Source of the DNA: Seleniibacterium sp963677135
GTDB lineage: Bacteria; Desulfobacterota; Desulfuromonadia; Desulfuromonadales; Geopsychrobacteraceae
Length of the DNA: 64,000 bases
Direction of reading: 5' to 3'
Assembly (NCBI GenBank): GCA_963677135.2
Contig: CAXXLS010000017.1
Span: 806,001 to 870,000 of the forward strand
The notes below the pieces were generated by a model that saw only the letters and a program-made list of their open reading frames with translations, had not been told where the DNA came from and ran no database searches. The translations under genes and the position numbers were made by a program. This document shows, in pieces, positions 6,696 to 14,725 of this stretch (position 1 is its first letter; every line of letters starts with the position of its first letter).

Positions 6696-9600
6696 AAGCG
6701 AGGAACATAACACTCTTTCTGGCAGGTTTGACCATGCTGATCGTGGTGGCCGTGGTGGCCGCCGGTTTCTGGATATGTCATAGCGACTCCGGAACCCGCT
6801 GGCTGTTCCAGCAGCTGTCAAAGCTGTCCGGAGGGTCATTTCGGACCGTGACAACCGAAGGTCACCTGTCCGGCAAGCTGGTCCTTTCAGGCCTTCGTCT
6901 CGATATGAATGGTTACGCCATCGGTCTTGACCGGCTGATTATTGACAGTGCCGATTCAGAATGGCTTGCGTTGAAAATCCGCCTGTCCGAGCTGACCGTT
7001 GGCGACCTGTCCATAGCCTCCCCAAATACCTCCGTAGGCAAGATCGGCCTGCCTGAATGGCCGGACCTGCCGAACGTCTTCAAGCCCGTGTCCATTGATG
7101 TTCCGGATGTCGACATTAACCGTATCTCGATGACGGGGGCGGACGGCGTGGAGCATCAGGTTGGTAAAATGGCGGGGGCGCTCAGATTCATCTCAGGTGT
7201 CCTTCATGTCGACCGGCTGACGGTGACGACATCCTCCCTTGATCTCACCGGCACCGGCAGCATCGATCTCACCGGGCAGGCACTCAAATTCACCGGCACC
7301 GCGAGCTCAATAGCCGACCGGCTGCCCTGGTCCGAGGTCACATTACAGGGCAGCCTGAAGAAGGAGATGAAAGGTTCGGTGAGCAGGGGAGAGATGAGTT
7401 TGCGGGTTGTTGACCGGGAAACCCTTGTCACCAAAGTCAGCTCTCTTCTCGAAGTGTCTGCCACCCGGTTCGGGTTTCAGAATCTCAGGTTCCAACGGGA
7501 CGGTATAGACGGCACTGTCGGAGCCACCGGACATATAACTTTCGACCAGGATCAGCCGCGCCTTGAGGTTGATTTTCTGTTCGACCAGGTCAGCTCTTCG
7601 GCTGCTGGAATGCCTTATCCAATCACCGGTGAAGGCCATCTGGCCGGAACCGTGAATGAGTACCAAGGCCGTCTGCTTTTGAAGTCGGAGCTGCCCCTGG
7701 TGTCCCACGCCAGTTTCAGAGGGGTGTTTACCGGAAACCGCCAATCACTGACTGTGACGGACCTGCACGCGTCACTCTTGTCGGGTACCGTTACCGGTAG
7801 TGTTGCATGCGGTTGGGAAGACCGCCTCTCCATAGCGTGGCAGTTGATGGCCCGGGGCCTCAATCCCACCGTCATCAATTCCCAGATCGAGGGGGATATC
7901 AATGCTGAAATATCAGGCCGCTACAGCCGCCCGAACGGGGATGATGAGCTTGGCTATGTGTCCGTCAAGCTGCTTGATTCGATGATGAACGGACTCGCGG
8001 TCAAAGGTCAGGGGGCAGCCCGCTACGACGCCGGGAGATGGACCATCGAACCGACCGAGCTGGAAGGGAACGGCTACTCCCTTAAGATCCGCGGGAATCC
8101 GGAGCAGGACCTTCTTTTCAGCACCACGATCGATCGGTTTGAACATCTTCTCAAAAACGTCCACGGCGGTCTGCAGGCCTCCGGCTCACTGGATCTGAAG
8201 GATGAGCTGCGGGTTCGGGTGACGGCTGAGATAACCAGCCCCCTCGGCTATCAGGGCTGGTCGATTGAAGGGGGCAGCATCGTGGCCGCGGCCGTGCCAG
8301 GAGAGCGCGCGCTCACTCTCAAGGCTGATTTAGCCGGCATCAAATCAGCACAATGGCCAAAGGACTCTCTGACCCATGCTCAGATCTCACTGGCTGGGAA
8401 ACCGGTTTCACAGGAATTCCTTATAAGCGCAGAGAGCGCGCGGACCACGGTTTCTCTGTCCGGGACCGGTGGCTGGAAAGACAATGGCTGGCTGGGCTCT
8501 CTCAGCGAATTTTCGGTCCGCGATTCAGCTTATGGCGACTGGCATCTGGGCGACCCGGCCGAGTTGAGCATCAACCCGGGAGGCATCATCACGCTGCGCG
8601 ATTTCAATGTCAGGGGTGAGGATGATCAGGCCATCACCATCGACAAGTTCGTCAGCGCAGGAAGGGATCTGATGTTCGGCAGACTGCTTTGGCAGAATAT
8701 CAATATCGATCAAGCCGCACGGCAATTGAACGCATTGCAGATTTCCGGCGGGAGAACCAGCGGACGTCTTGAGATCGACAACCGGGAAGCAAAAACACTC
8801 ACGTCCTTCATGGATCTGCATGGGGTTCTCTTTTGGCAAGGTTATCGGGTGGGCCTTGGTCAGGGTACCCTGAGAGCAAGCTGGAACGGTGATCAGCTGT
8901 CGGCAGAGACCCGACTGGATTTTACTGAAGGGTTCCAGCTTTTCGGGCAGATAAAAACGGGGGAGTGGCCCTCGCTCAATACCATACCCTCATCAATTCT
9001 TGCAGACCTGACCTTATACGGACTGCCCGTCCGACTCGCGGACAGGTGGCTTCCAGACCAGACCCATCTTAGCGGGACAGTCAATGGGCAGACCTTCCTG
9101 GAGTGGCATCGGCGATCCGGGTGGGCCGGGCACGGACAAGCGGACATTGACGATGGACGAATTCGCTACCAGGGGCTCGAGGAAACGGTCGCTGACGAAT
9201 TTAAAAAAGCCGTTCTTAAGTGGCGGCTGGAGAACCTGCTGGTCGCAGACCTGTTGGTTGAAATGAAGCAATTCGGCCGCCTGGAAAGTCACGCCCGAAT
9301 CCCCGTCACCCGGGAGCTCTTTCCTGCTGTCGTTCAGGATCAGTCCTGGTCCGTCAAAACCACTGTCAGCCTTGACGATCTCAGTGTTCTCGATTTTCTG
9401 GTTCCCGACGAAATTCTTGACAGTGGGGGAAGACTCGTTCTGCGGCATGACCTTGCCGGCAGTTACGATAACCCGAGCAGCATCGGCTCCTTTTCGTTAG
9501 CCGAGGGCCGCGCCTACCTGCCGGGCACCGGCACCGCCCTTTATGACATCGAGGCGACGGGCACAATGGCCGACCAGGCCCTGAAGATCAACAGCTTCAG

Positions 9601-10615
9601 TATGTCTGCCGGGCAGGGACGCCTTCGCGGACAGGGATCGGTCTTTTTTGACGGATTCAAGCCTCAGAACTTCAGGCTGCTGCTTAAAGGGGAGAGGTTT
9701 CAGGCGGTCAATCTTCCCGAATTCCACATGAGTCTGACCCCTGATCTCGAGATCCGGGGGCGAGGCAGGCATGTTTCGATCAGCGGTGACATTATCCTGA
9801 CCGACGTGCTGGTCCGTGATTCTCCGATCAGCAACCTGGCCTCGAACAGCTCCGACCTGGTGTTCGTCGATTCGCAGGGTGACGTCCCGGCATCGGCCAC
9901 CTTTGACTACGACGTCGATATTCATGTGCTTCTCGGTGATGATATCCGGCTGGAGATTATCGGCATTGATTCCGGTCTGACGGGCAACCTGCGGATTCGA
10001 ACCCGTCAAAGCCAGCCGTTTTCAACCAGTGGAAGCGTTGATTTCGTCGATGGGCGTTATTCGAGTTACGGGGTCATTCTCAATATCAAACGCGGTAAAC
10101 TTCATTACCTGGGCGGTCCTCCGGACAGGCCGCTGCTCGATGTGGTCGCAACCAAGACCGTCAACGATGTCGAGGTCGGGGTCGAGGTCAGCGGGGTGCC
10201 CCAGGCTCCCGTGGTCACCCTGTATTCAAACCCGTCCATGTCGGATACTGATATCCTGTCGTATCTGGTCCTCGGCAGGCCGCTTTCCTCGGAAATCGGT
10301 AACAATGATATACTTCTTACCGCCGCCGGTGCGATGCTGTCCCAGGAACAGGCGGCTTCCGTGCAGGAAAAAATCCGCAAAGGGCTGCGCCTTGATGTGC
10401 TGGAATTCAGCTCCGGCAACGGGGATGCCGAAGACGCGGTCATAACGACGGGGAAATACCTGACCCCCGATCTCTATATCAGCCTCGGGTATTCCCTGTT
10501 CAAAAACACCAATGAACTCAACTTGCGTTACCGGCTCGCACCTAAATGGGAGATTGAGTCGAGCATCGGGGAAGAGAGCGGTGTCGATCTCTTATACAGA
10601 TTCAATATCGAGTAG
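6689..10615 (+). CDS. tamB: Translocation and assembly module protein TamB (AsmA-like, DUF490)
   Basis: TamB spans the periplasm and bridges the inner membrane to TamA; the AsmA-like/VPS13-like family to which it belongs is thought to move lipid along a hydrophobic groove. The 1308-aa protein starts with one transmembrane anchor (residues about 7-28), continues as a long beta-rich repetitive region, and ends in the conserved DUF490/TamB domain (about 1000-1308). Its hallmark blocks include GRYSSYGVILNIKRGKLHYLGG, DVEVGVEVSGVPQAPVVTLYS, LSYLVLGRP and the terminal barrel-like strand ending LLYRFNIE. The start codon overlaps the tamA stop. Length is close to E. coli TamB (1259 aa). Confidence 0.88.
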   Translation: MVKARNITLFLAGLTMLIVVAVVAAGFWICHSDSGTRWLFQQLSKLSGGSFRTVTTEGHLSGKLVLSGLRLDMNGYAIGLDRLIIDSADSEWLALKIRLSELTVGDLSIASPNTSVGKIGLPEWPDLPNVFKPVSIDVPDVDINRISMTGADGVEHQVGKMAGALRFISGVLHVDRLTVTTSSLDLTGTGSIDLTGQALKFTGTASSIADRLPWSEVTLQGSLKKEMKGSVSRGEMSLRVVDRETLVTKVSSLLEVSATRFGFQNLRFQRDGIDGTVGATGHITFDQDQPRLEVDFLFDQVSSSAAGMPYPITGEGHLAGTVNEYQGRLLLKSELPLVSHASFRGVFTGNRQSLTVTDLHASLLSGTVTGSVACGWEDRLSIAWQLMARGLNPTVINSQIEGDINAEISGRYSRPNGDDELGYVSVKLLDSMMNGLAVKGQGAARYDAGRWTIEPTELEGNGYSLKIRGNPEQDLLFSTTIDRFEHLLKNVHGGLQASGSLDLKDELRVRVTAEITSPLGYQGWSIEGGSIVAAAVPGERALTLKADLAGIKSAQWPKDSLTHAQISLAGKPVSQEFLISAESARTTVSLSGTGGWKDNGWLGSLSEFSVRDSAYGDWHLGDPAELSINPGGIITLRDFNVRGEDDQAITIDKFVSAGRDLMFGRLLWQNINIDQAARQLNALQISGGRTSGRLEIDNREAKTLTSFMDLHGVLFWQGYRVGLGQGTLRASWNGDQLSAETRLDFTEGFQLFGQIKTGEWPSLNTIPSSILADLTLYGLPVRLADRWLPDQTHLSGTVNGQTFLEWHRRSGWAGHGQADIDDGRIRYQGLEETVADEFKKAVLKWRLENLLVADLLVEMKQFGRLESHARIPVTRELFPAVVQDQSWSVKTTVSLDDLSVLDFLVPDEILDSGGRLVLRHDLAGSYDNPSSIGSFSLAEGRAYLPGTGTALYDIEATGTMADQALKINSFSMSAGQGRLRGQGSVFFDGFKPQNFRLLLKGERFQAVNLPEFHMSLTPDLEIRGRGRHVSISGDIILTDVLVRDSPISNLASNSSDLVFVDSQGDVPASATFDYDVDIHVLLGDDIRLEIIGIDSGLTGNLRIRTRQSQPFSTSGSVDFVDGRYSSYGVILNIKRGKLHYLGGPPDRPLLDVVATKTVNDVEVGVEVSGVPQAPVVTLYSNPSMSDTDILSYLVLGRPLSSEIGNNDILLTAAGAMLSQEQAASVQEKIRKGLRLDVLEFSSGNGDAEDAVITTGKYLTPDLYISLGYSLFKNTNELNLRYRLAPKWEIESSIGEESGVDLLYRFNIE

Positions 10616-10629
10616 CAGGAGGGCTTAAC

Positions 10630-11394
10630 ATGGCCGATGAGCACACATTATCCCCCAGAGAATGCGCCGAACATCTCAAAAACAGCCGTTCGGCTGTTGT
10701 CTTGTCCGGCGCTGGCATTTCAACGGCTGCGGGCATTCCCGACTTCAGAGGGCCGCAGGGATTATATGTCACCAGGCGATACGATCCGGAAAAAGTCTTC
10801 GAGATCGACTGGTTTTATTCCGAGCCTCGCTATTTTTATGAATTTACCAAAGATTTCATCACGGTCGCCCAAAACATCGAACCCACGGCCACGCATCGTT
10901 TTTTAGCTGACCTGGAAGGTTCAGGGCGACTGTCCGGCATTATCACCCAAAACATCGACCTGCTGCACCACCAGGCCGGAAACCATAATATCATTGAACT
11001 TCACGGATCCTACAACAGTGCCCGCTGCACCGGTTGCGATGCGGGTTTTTCCAATTTGAGTTACGCCTGGTGGCAGTCACAGATCAGCGGGAGTTCAACG
11101 TCTCCGGTTGCCCGTTGTGCCAGATGCAAAGGGGTGTTGAAACCGGATATTGTTTTTTTTGGTGAAATGGTCCACGAATATTCACGCGCCGAAAGCCTGG
11201 TCAGAGAATGTGACCTGCTTCTGATCCTCGGCTCCTCGCTGCAGGTGGCTCCGGCATCCCGTCTGCCTTACTGTACCAATGCTCCGACGCTGGTCGTCAA
11301 TAAGGGTGATGTCATGCTCGACGAAACTCCCCACAGGTATTTCGTCACGGACGACCTTGACGATTATTTCCGGCAGGTTGCCGATTGCTTTTGA
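10630..11394 (+). CDS. cobB: NAD-dependent protein deacylase, Sir2 family (CobB-like)
   Basis: A sirtuin that removes acyl groups from lysines using NAD+, giving nicotinamide and O-acyl-ADP-ribose, in the cytoplasm. Motifs in order: GAGISTAAGIPDFRG (27-41) for NAD binding, TQNIDLLH (106-113), the catalytic His125 in ELHGS, a zinc ribbon with Cys133, Cys136, Cys163 and Cys166, PDIVFFGE (172-179) and GSSLQVAPAS (201-210). All key residues are present. The 254-aa length is typical. A strong AGGAGG precedes the ATG by 7 nt. The gene starts 14 bp after tamB and is followed 18 bp later by the Mut7-C gene, so it may be transcribed with tamAB. Confidence 0.88.
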   Translation: MADEHTLSPRECAEHLKNSRSAVVLSGAGISTAAGIPDFRGPQGLYVTRRYDPEKVFEIDWFYSEPRYFYEFTKDFITVAQNIEPTATHRFLADLEGSGRLSGIITQNIDLLHHQAGNHNIIELHGSYNSARCTGCDAGFSNLSYAWWQSQISGSSTSPVARCARCKGVLKPDIVFFGEMVHEYSRAESLVRECDLLLILGSSLQVAPASRLPYCTNAPTLVVNKGDVMLDETPHRYFVTDDLDDYFRQVADCF

Positions 11395-11412
11395 CCGAAC
11401 TGCTGGTGGGGT

Positions 11413-12192
11413 ATGACAAAGAACAGGACACGCATCGAGACGGAACAGACCCTTGTTGTTACCTGTCATGGTGACCTGGCCAGACTGGTAAAAAAAGCGC
11501 TGAATGACAACCAGGTGACTTACCGCTTCAGACAAAATCCGTCGGTCAAGGATGTCATCGAGGCCTGCGGCATTCCCCACACCGAGGTCGATCTAATCCT
11601 GGTTGATGATATCAGTGTTGACTTTACCTGCCAGGTCCGCGCAGGAGACCATCTTCACGTTTATCCACCGCGCTGTCTTTCCGACCGGCCTGACCTGATC
11701 CATCTGGCTGACGGTCCGCTTTCGAATCCCCGATTTATTCTTGATGTCCACCTTGGGAAGCTCTGTCGCAAACTGCGCCTGCTCGGTTTTGATTGCCTTT
11801 ATCGAAATGATTATGAAGACCGGGAAATCGTTGATATCGGAGTAGCGGAACAGAGGACTGTCTTGACCCGGGATCGTGGCATATTGAAATATGCTGTTGT
11901 TCGATCAGGCCTGCTGATCCGTCATGATAACGATCTGCTCCAGGCGGCTCAGATCCTGAATCGGTATCAGCTATGGGAGCAGATCCGGCTGGAAACCCGT
12001 TGTCCTCTCTGCAATGGGTTGCTGGAGGCGGTCGAGAAAAGAGTCGTCTTTGCCGACCTCAAGCCTGAGACCCGCAGGTGTTGCCACGCATTCAGGCGCT
12101 GCCGGTCCTGTTCCCAGATCTACTGGCAGGGAGCCCATTCGAATCAGACCGGACAGTGGCTTACAAAGCTGAACGCGCTGCGCATAAAGTGA
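11413..12192 (+). CDS. Mut7-C RNase-domain protein with N-terminal ubiquitin-like domain
   Basis: A 259-aa protein with an N-terminal ubiquitin/MoaD-like fold (about 12-90, YRFRQNPSVKDVIEACGIPHTEVDLILVDD region shortened here) and a C-terminal Mut7-C domain (about 105-250). The latter is a PIN-like nuclease fold fused to a zinc ribbon. Acidic residues expected at the PIN active site are visible in FILDVHLGKLCRKLRLLGFD (Asp111), NDYEDREIV and LTRDRGIL (Asp154). The ribbon uses Cys197/Cys200 and Cys230/Cys233. Nuclease activity is predicted from the family and the substrate is unknown. It sits directly behind the Sir2 gene and is closed by a GC-rich terminator that starts at its stop codon. Confidence 0.75.
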   Translation: MTKNRTRIETEQTLVVTCHGDLARLVKKALNDNQVTYRFRQNPSVKDVIEACGIPHTEVDLILVDDISVDFTCQVRAGDHLHVYPPRCLSDRPDLIHLADGPLSNPRFILDVHLGKLCRKLRLLGFDCLYRNDYEDREIVDIGVAEQRTVLTRDRGILKYAVVRSGLLIRHDNDLLQAAQILNRYQLWEQIRLETRCPLCNGLLEAVEKRVVFADLKPETRRCCHAFRRCRSCSQIYWQGAHSNQTGQWLTKLNALRIK

Positions 12193-12219
12193 AAGGCCCG
12201 CTATCGCTACGCGGGCCTT
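12193..12219. terminator. GC-rich hairpin terminator after the Mut7-C gene
   Basis: AAGGCCCGC (12193-12201) and GCGGGCCTT (12211-12219) form a perfect 9-bp stem with a 9-nt loop directly after the TGA stop. It is followed by CTCTTC on the plus strand and by TTTCACTTT on the minus strand, so it could stop transcription from either side. Confidence 0.65.
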
Positions 12220-12510
12220 CTCTTCAATGTCTTTATCCTTATTCACAGGATTCCCCGGCATCGAACACCTGCCGGAGTCATGGAAAACCTACTCAACTGC
12301 TCTGTTTCATCTTCGATAGGCATTCCTCCTTTCTGGATAGTTATATTATATCTCAGAATCACCTGAATAAAAAGTAGCAGGTGGTTTTTCCTCCCGATGT
12401 GGTTTTTCCGCCAGGACCGGCGGTCTGCAAAACCAGGAAAAACTGATAAACTTTACTCAACTGAGGATCATCCCAATGAGGTACTTGCCCAACCAACAAG
12501 GAGTCACGCC
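12220..12510. other. Intergenic region with a possible small minus-strand transcript
   Basis: No conventional gene is evident here. On the minus strand there is a perfect TATAAT (12345-12350), then AAAGGAGG (12325-12332) directly before an ATG at 12323 opening a 26-codon frame ending at 12243, and then the 12193-12219 hairpin. The spacing between the Shine-Dalgarno and this ATG is only one base, so translation is doubtful; a short RNA is equally possible. Inside it, CCGGCA and TGCCGG form a further small hairpin (about 12256-12293). Confidence 0.3.
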
Positions 12511-13002
12511 ATGACAGACAATAAGTATCCCAATGAAGATGTCAGCCTGTATGAAAAACTTGTTGCGAGTACTGAACGGCTGCTCGATACCGGTCGCAAG
12601 AACGTCGATGAGGTTTTGACCAAAGCAAAGGACGAACTTGCCGCGGCCGGTGATTTTACCCGTGAGCAGGCAGAGAAGGTCTCGGCTTTTGTCGAACGTG
12701 ATTTGCAACATACGATCGAGCATATGAACAGGGCGAAAATGTCTTTTAAGGAGGCTGTTGATCCCAACCGCATCGCCGCTGGAGCCCAGAGCGTTTTTGC
12801 AAAAATCCTGTCCAATTCGGCCGAAACCCTGAAGGACTGGGCTGATAAGTCCGAAAGGAATATTCAGTTCAAAACTGGAGAAATAACCAGCGCGGGAACT
12901 TTGACCTGCAAAAATTGCGGAGAAGATATTCACATGAAAAAAACCGACCGTATTCCTCCTTGTCCAAAATGCCACCATTCCATGTTCAGAAAATCGTATT
13001 GA
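12511..13002 (+). CDS. Zinc-ribbon-containing protein (DUF1451-like)
   Basis: A 163-aa protein of unknown role. The first 125 residues are charged and predicted alpha-helical, with heptad-like patterns. The C-terminus is a zinc ribbon with Cys133-x2-Cys136 (CKNCG) and Cys151-x2-Cys154 (CPKCHH). This layout resembles the DUF1451/zinc ribbon-containing family found widely in proteobacteria. The ATG at 12511 is chosen over an in-frame upstream start because AAGGAG lies 8 nt before it. It appears monocistronic and is followed by a palindromic hairpin. Confidence 0.7.
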   Translation: MTDNKYPNEDVSLYEKLVASTERLLDTGRKNVDEVLTKAKDELAAAGDFTREQAEKVSAFVERDLQHTIEHMNRAKMSFKEAVDPNRIAAGAQSVFAKILSNSAETLKDWADKSERNIQFKTGEITSAGTLTCKNCGEDIHMKKTDRIPPCPKCHHSMFRKSY

Positions 13003-13033
13003 TCCTGTCGATCAGATCAAGCCCGCCCGATAG

Positions 13034-13062
13034 ACAGACCCCATTGCATTCATGGGGTCTGT
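13034..13062 (+). terminator. Hairpin after the zinc-ribbon gene
   Basis: ACAGACCCCAT (13034-13044) and ATGGGGTCTGT (13052-13062) form an 11-bp perfect stem with a 7-nt loop, 31 bp after the stop codon. There is no strong U-run behind it, so termination efficiency is uncertain. Confidence 0.5.
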
Positions 13063-13186
13063 TCATGCAAAATGAGGCAGGTATGCTGAAATCTTTACAT
13101 TTTGTTTGAATACCGTCCAAATTTACGTTATCACCACGCCAGGATATTCCATACGTCAATCTTTTTAATGAATTCAGGTTTCAACA

Positions 13187-14167
13187 ATGTCATTAGCTGT
13201 CCCATTTATCGTTCTCGTTCTCGGGCTTGTCATTCTTATCTGGAGCGCTGACCGATTCGTAGAAGGAGCAGCCGCAACCGCCTACCATGCCGGCATGCCT
13301 TCTCTGCTGATCGGCATGGTCATCATCGGTTTCGGCACTTCTGCACCTGAGATGGTCGTTTCAGCCATATCCGCCTACCAGGGGAATCCCGGTCTGGCGC
13401 TCGGCAACGCCTTTGGCTCAAATATTTCCAATATTGCTCTTATCCTCGGTCTGACGGCCATCATCAGCCCGATTACTGTCAAATCCGGAATTCTGCGCAA
13501 AGAACTGCCCGTCCTGCTGATCGTTACCGCCCTGGCAGTCGCCCAGTTGATAGACCTGACCCTCAGCAGGATCGATGCCATCATCCTGCTGGCGGTGTTT
13601 TTTGCGATCATGGGCTGGTGGATTTTTATGGGCCTGCGGTCGCGCAACGACAGCCTTGAGGTCGATCTCGACGTTGAACTTGAAATGCGTCCCATGCCTC
13701 TTAAAAAAGCTCTATTCTGGCTGTTCATCGGGATGCTGCTGCTGGTGGGGAGCTCTCGGATGCTGGTCTGGGGCGCTGTTGAGATTGCCCGTGCCTTCGG
13801 CGTCAGCGACCTCATCATCGGACTGACAGTGGTCGCCATTGGCACCTCTCTGCCCGAACTCGCATCCGCCATTGCCGCGACGCGTAAAGGCGAGCATGAT
13901 CTGGCTCTGGGAAACGTGATCGGATCCAATCTTTTCAATACCCTTGCCGTGGTGGGGATCGCCGGATCGATTCATCCCATGGTGGTGGGGTCTGAAGTCC
14001 TTTACCGTGACTGCGCCATCATGGGCGGACTGACGTTCGCTCTTTTTCTCGCCTGCATGGGGTTCCGTGGTCAAAGACGCATCACCCGAGGAGAGGGTCT
14101 GCTACTGGTTCTTGTCTATCTCGGTTATTCCGGATACCTGGTCTCCCAGGTGATCCGTGCCAATTGA
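13187..14167 (+). CDS. Calcium/sodium antiporter (YrbG/CaCA family)
   Basis: An inner-membrane cation exchanger of the CaCA superfamily, expected to exchange Ca2+ for Na+ or H+. The 326-aa protein has about ten transmembrane helices in two inverted halves. Each half carries an alpha repeat: GFGTSAPEMVVSAISAYQ followed by LGNAFGSNISNIALILG in the first half, and IGTSLPELASAIAA followed by LALGNVIGSNLFNTLAVVG in the second. The acidic residues in SAPE and SLPE are the expected ion ligands. Its length matches YrbG (325 aa). It is not in an obvious operon; the Lrp-type gene starts 84 bp later with its own operator-like palindrome. Confidence 0.88.
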   Translation: MSLAVPFIVLVLGLVILIWSADRFVEGAAATAYHAGMPSLLIGMVIIGFGTSAPEMVVSAISAYQGNPGLALGNAFGSNISNIALILGLTAIISPITVKSGILRKELPVLLIVTALAVAQLIDLTLSRIDAIILLAVFFAIMGWWIFMGLRSRNDSLEVDLDVELEMRPMPLKKALFWLFIGMLLLVGSSRMLVWGAVEIARAFGVSDLIIGLTVVAIGTSLPELASAIAATRKGEHDLALGNVIGSNLFNTLAVVGIAGSIHPMVVGSEVLYRDCAIMGGLTFALFLACMGFRGQRRITRGEGLLLVLVYLGYSGYLVSQVIRAN

Positions 14168-14225
14168 AAAACGCGGTTAGTTAAACCTGACCCGGCCAGT
14201 TGACTTTTTTGTAGAAATGAACGAT

Positions 14226-14253
14226 ATTCTAATTATTCGGAGAATAATAGAAT
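14226..14253 (+). promoter_or_regulatory. Palindrome covering the Shine-Dalgarno and start of the Lrp/AsnC gene
   Basis: ATTATTC-GGA-GAATAAT (14232-14248) is a perfect inverted repeat, and it extends outwards to ATTCT (14226-14230) and AGAAT (14249-14253) if one A (14231) is bulged. It encloses the GGAGA ribosome-binding site and reaches into the ATG at 14252. It may be an autoregulatory operator or an RNA hairpin that hides the ribosome-binding site. Confidence 0.5.
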
Positions 14254-14713
14254 GATCGACGAAATAGACTTTAAGATTCTGACAATCCTTCAGGAGAAAG
14301 CACGAATTCCCAATGCCGAGGTGGCCCGGCAGGTGGGCATGGCTCCCTCTGCGGTATTGGAAAGAATCCGTAAGCTTGAAGAACGCGACATCATCGAAGG
14401 TTATGAAGTGCGGCTTAATCCTCACGCCTTCCATCAGGGGTTGACCGCCTTTGTCCAGGTGTATTCCTCCCAGGTCTCCCTTGCCGACCTGGTACAACGC
14501 CTTGCCGAAATCCCCGGTGTCCAGGATGTCCATCAGGTCGCCGGTGAAGATTGTATCCTCCTGAAGCTGAGGGTCGCAGACCACCAGGAGTTGGGACGCA
14601 TTTTAAGTTGCGAAATCACTCCTCTTGCCGGGGTCATTAAGACACGCACCCAGGTGGTTCTCAATACGTTTAAGGAAACCAGAAAGATTCATTTGAACAG
14701 AATCGATAATTAA
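14252..14713 (+). CDS. Lrp/AsnC family transcriptional regulator
   Basis: A feast/famine DNA-binding regulator of 153 aa. The N-terminal winged helix-turn-helix (about 1-60) shows IDEIDFKILTILQEKARIP and the recognition segment AEVARQVGMAPSAVLERIRKLE (shortened here). The C-terminal RAM domain (about 65-145), which binds amino acids and drives oligomerisation, contains GVQDVHQVAGEDCILLKLRV. It lies 12 bp upstream of a diaminopimelate decarboxylase and probably shares its transcript, so lysine or a related amino acid is a reasonable but unproven effector. A palindrome over its own start region suggests autoregulation. Confidence 0.85.
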   Translation: MIDEIDFKILTILQEKARIPNAEVARQVGMAPSAVLERIRKLEERDIIEGYEVRLNPHAFHQGLTAFVQVYSSQVSLADLVQRLAEIPGVQDVHQVAGEDCILLKLRVADHQELGRILSCEITPLAGVIKTRTQVVLNTFKETRKIHLNRIDN

Positions 14714-14725
14714 GGAGTCTGAACC

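Noticed and set aside
12190..12360. A riboswitch in the region after the Mut7-C gene
   Set aside because: I compared it mentally with GEMM (c-di-GMP), TPP, cobalamin and molybdenum-cofactor motifs and found no match to their conserved cores.
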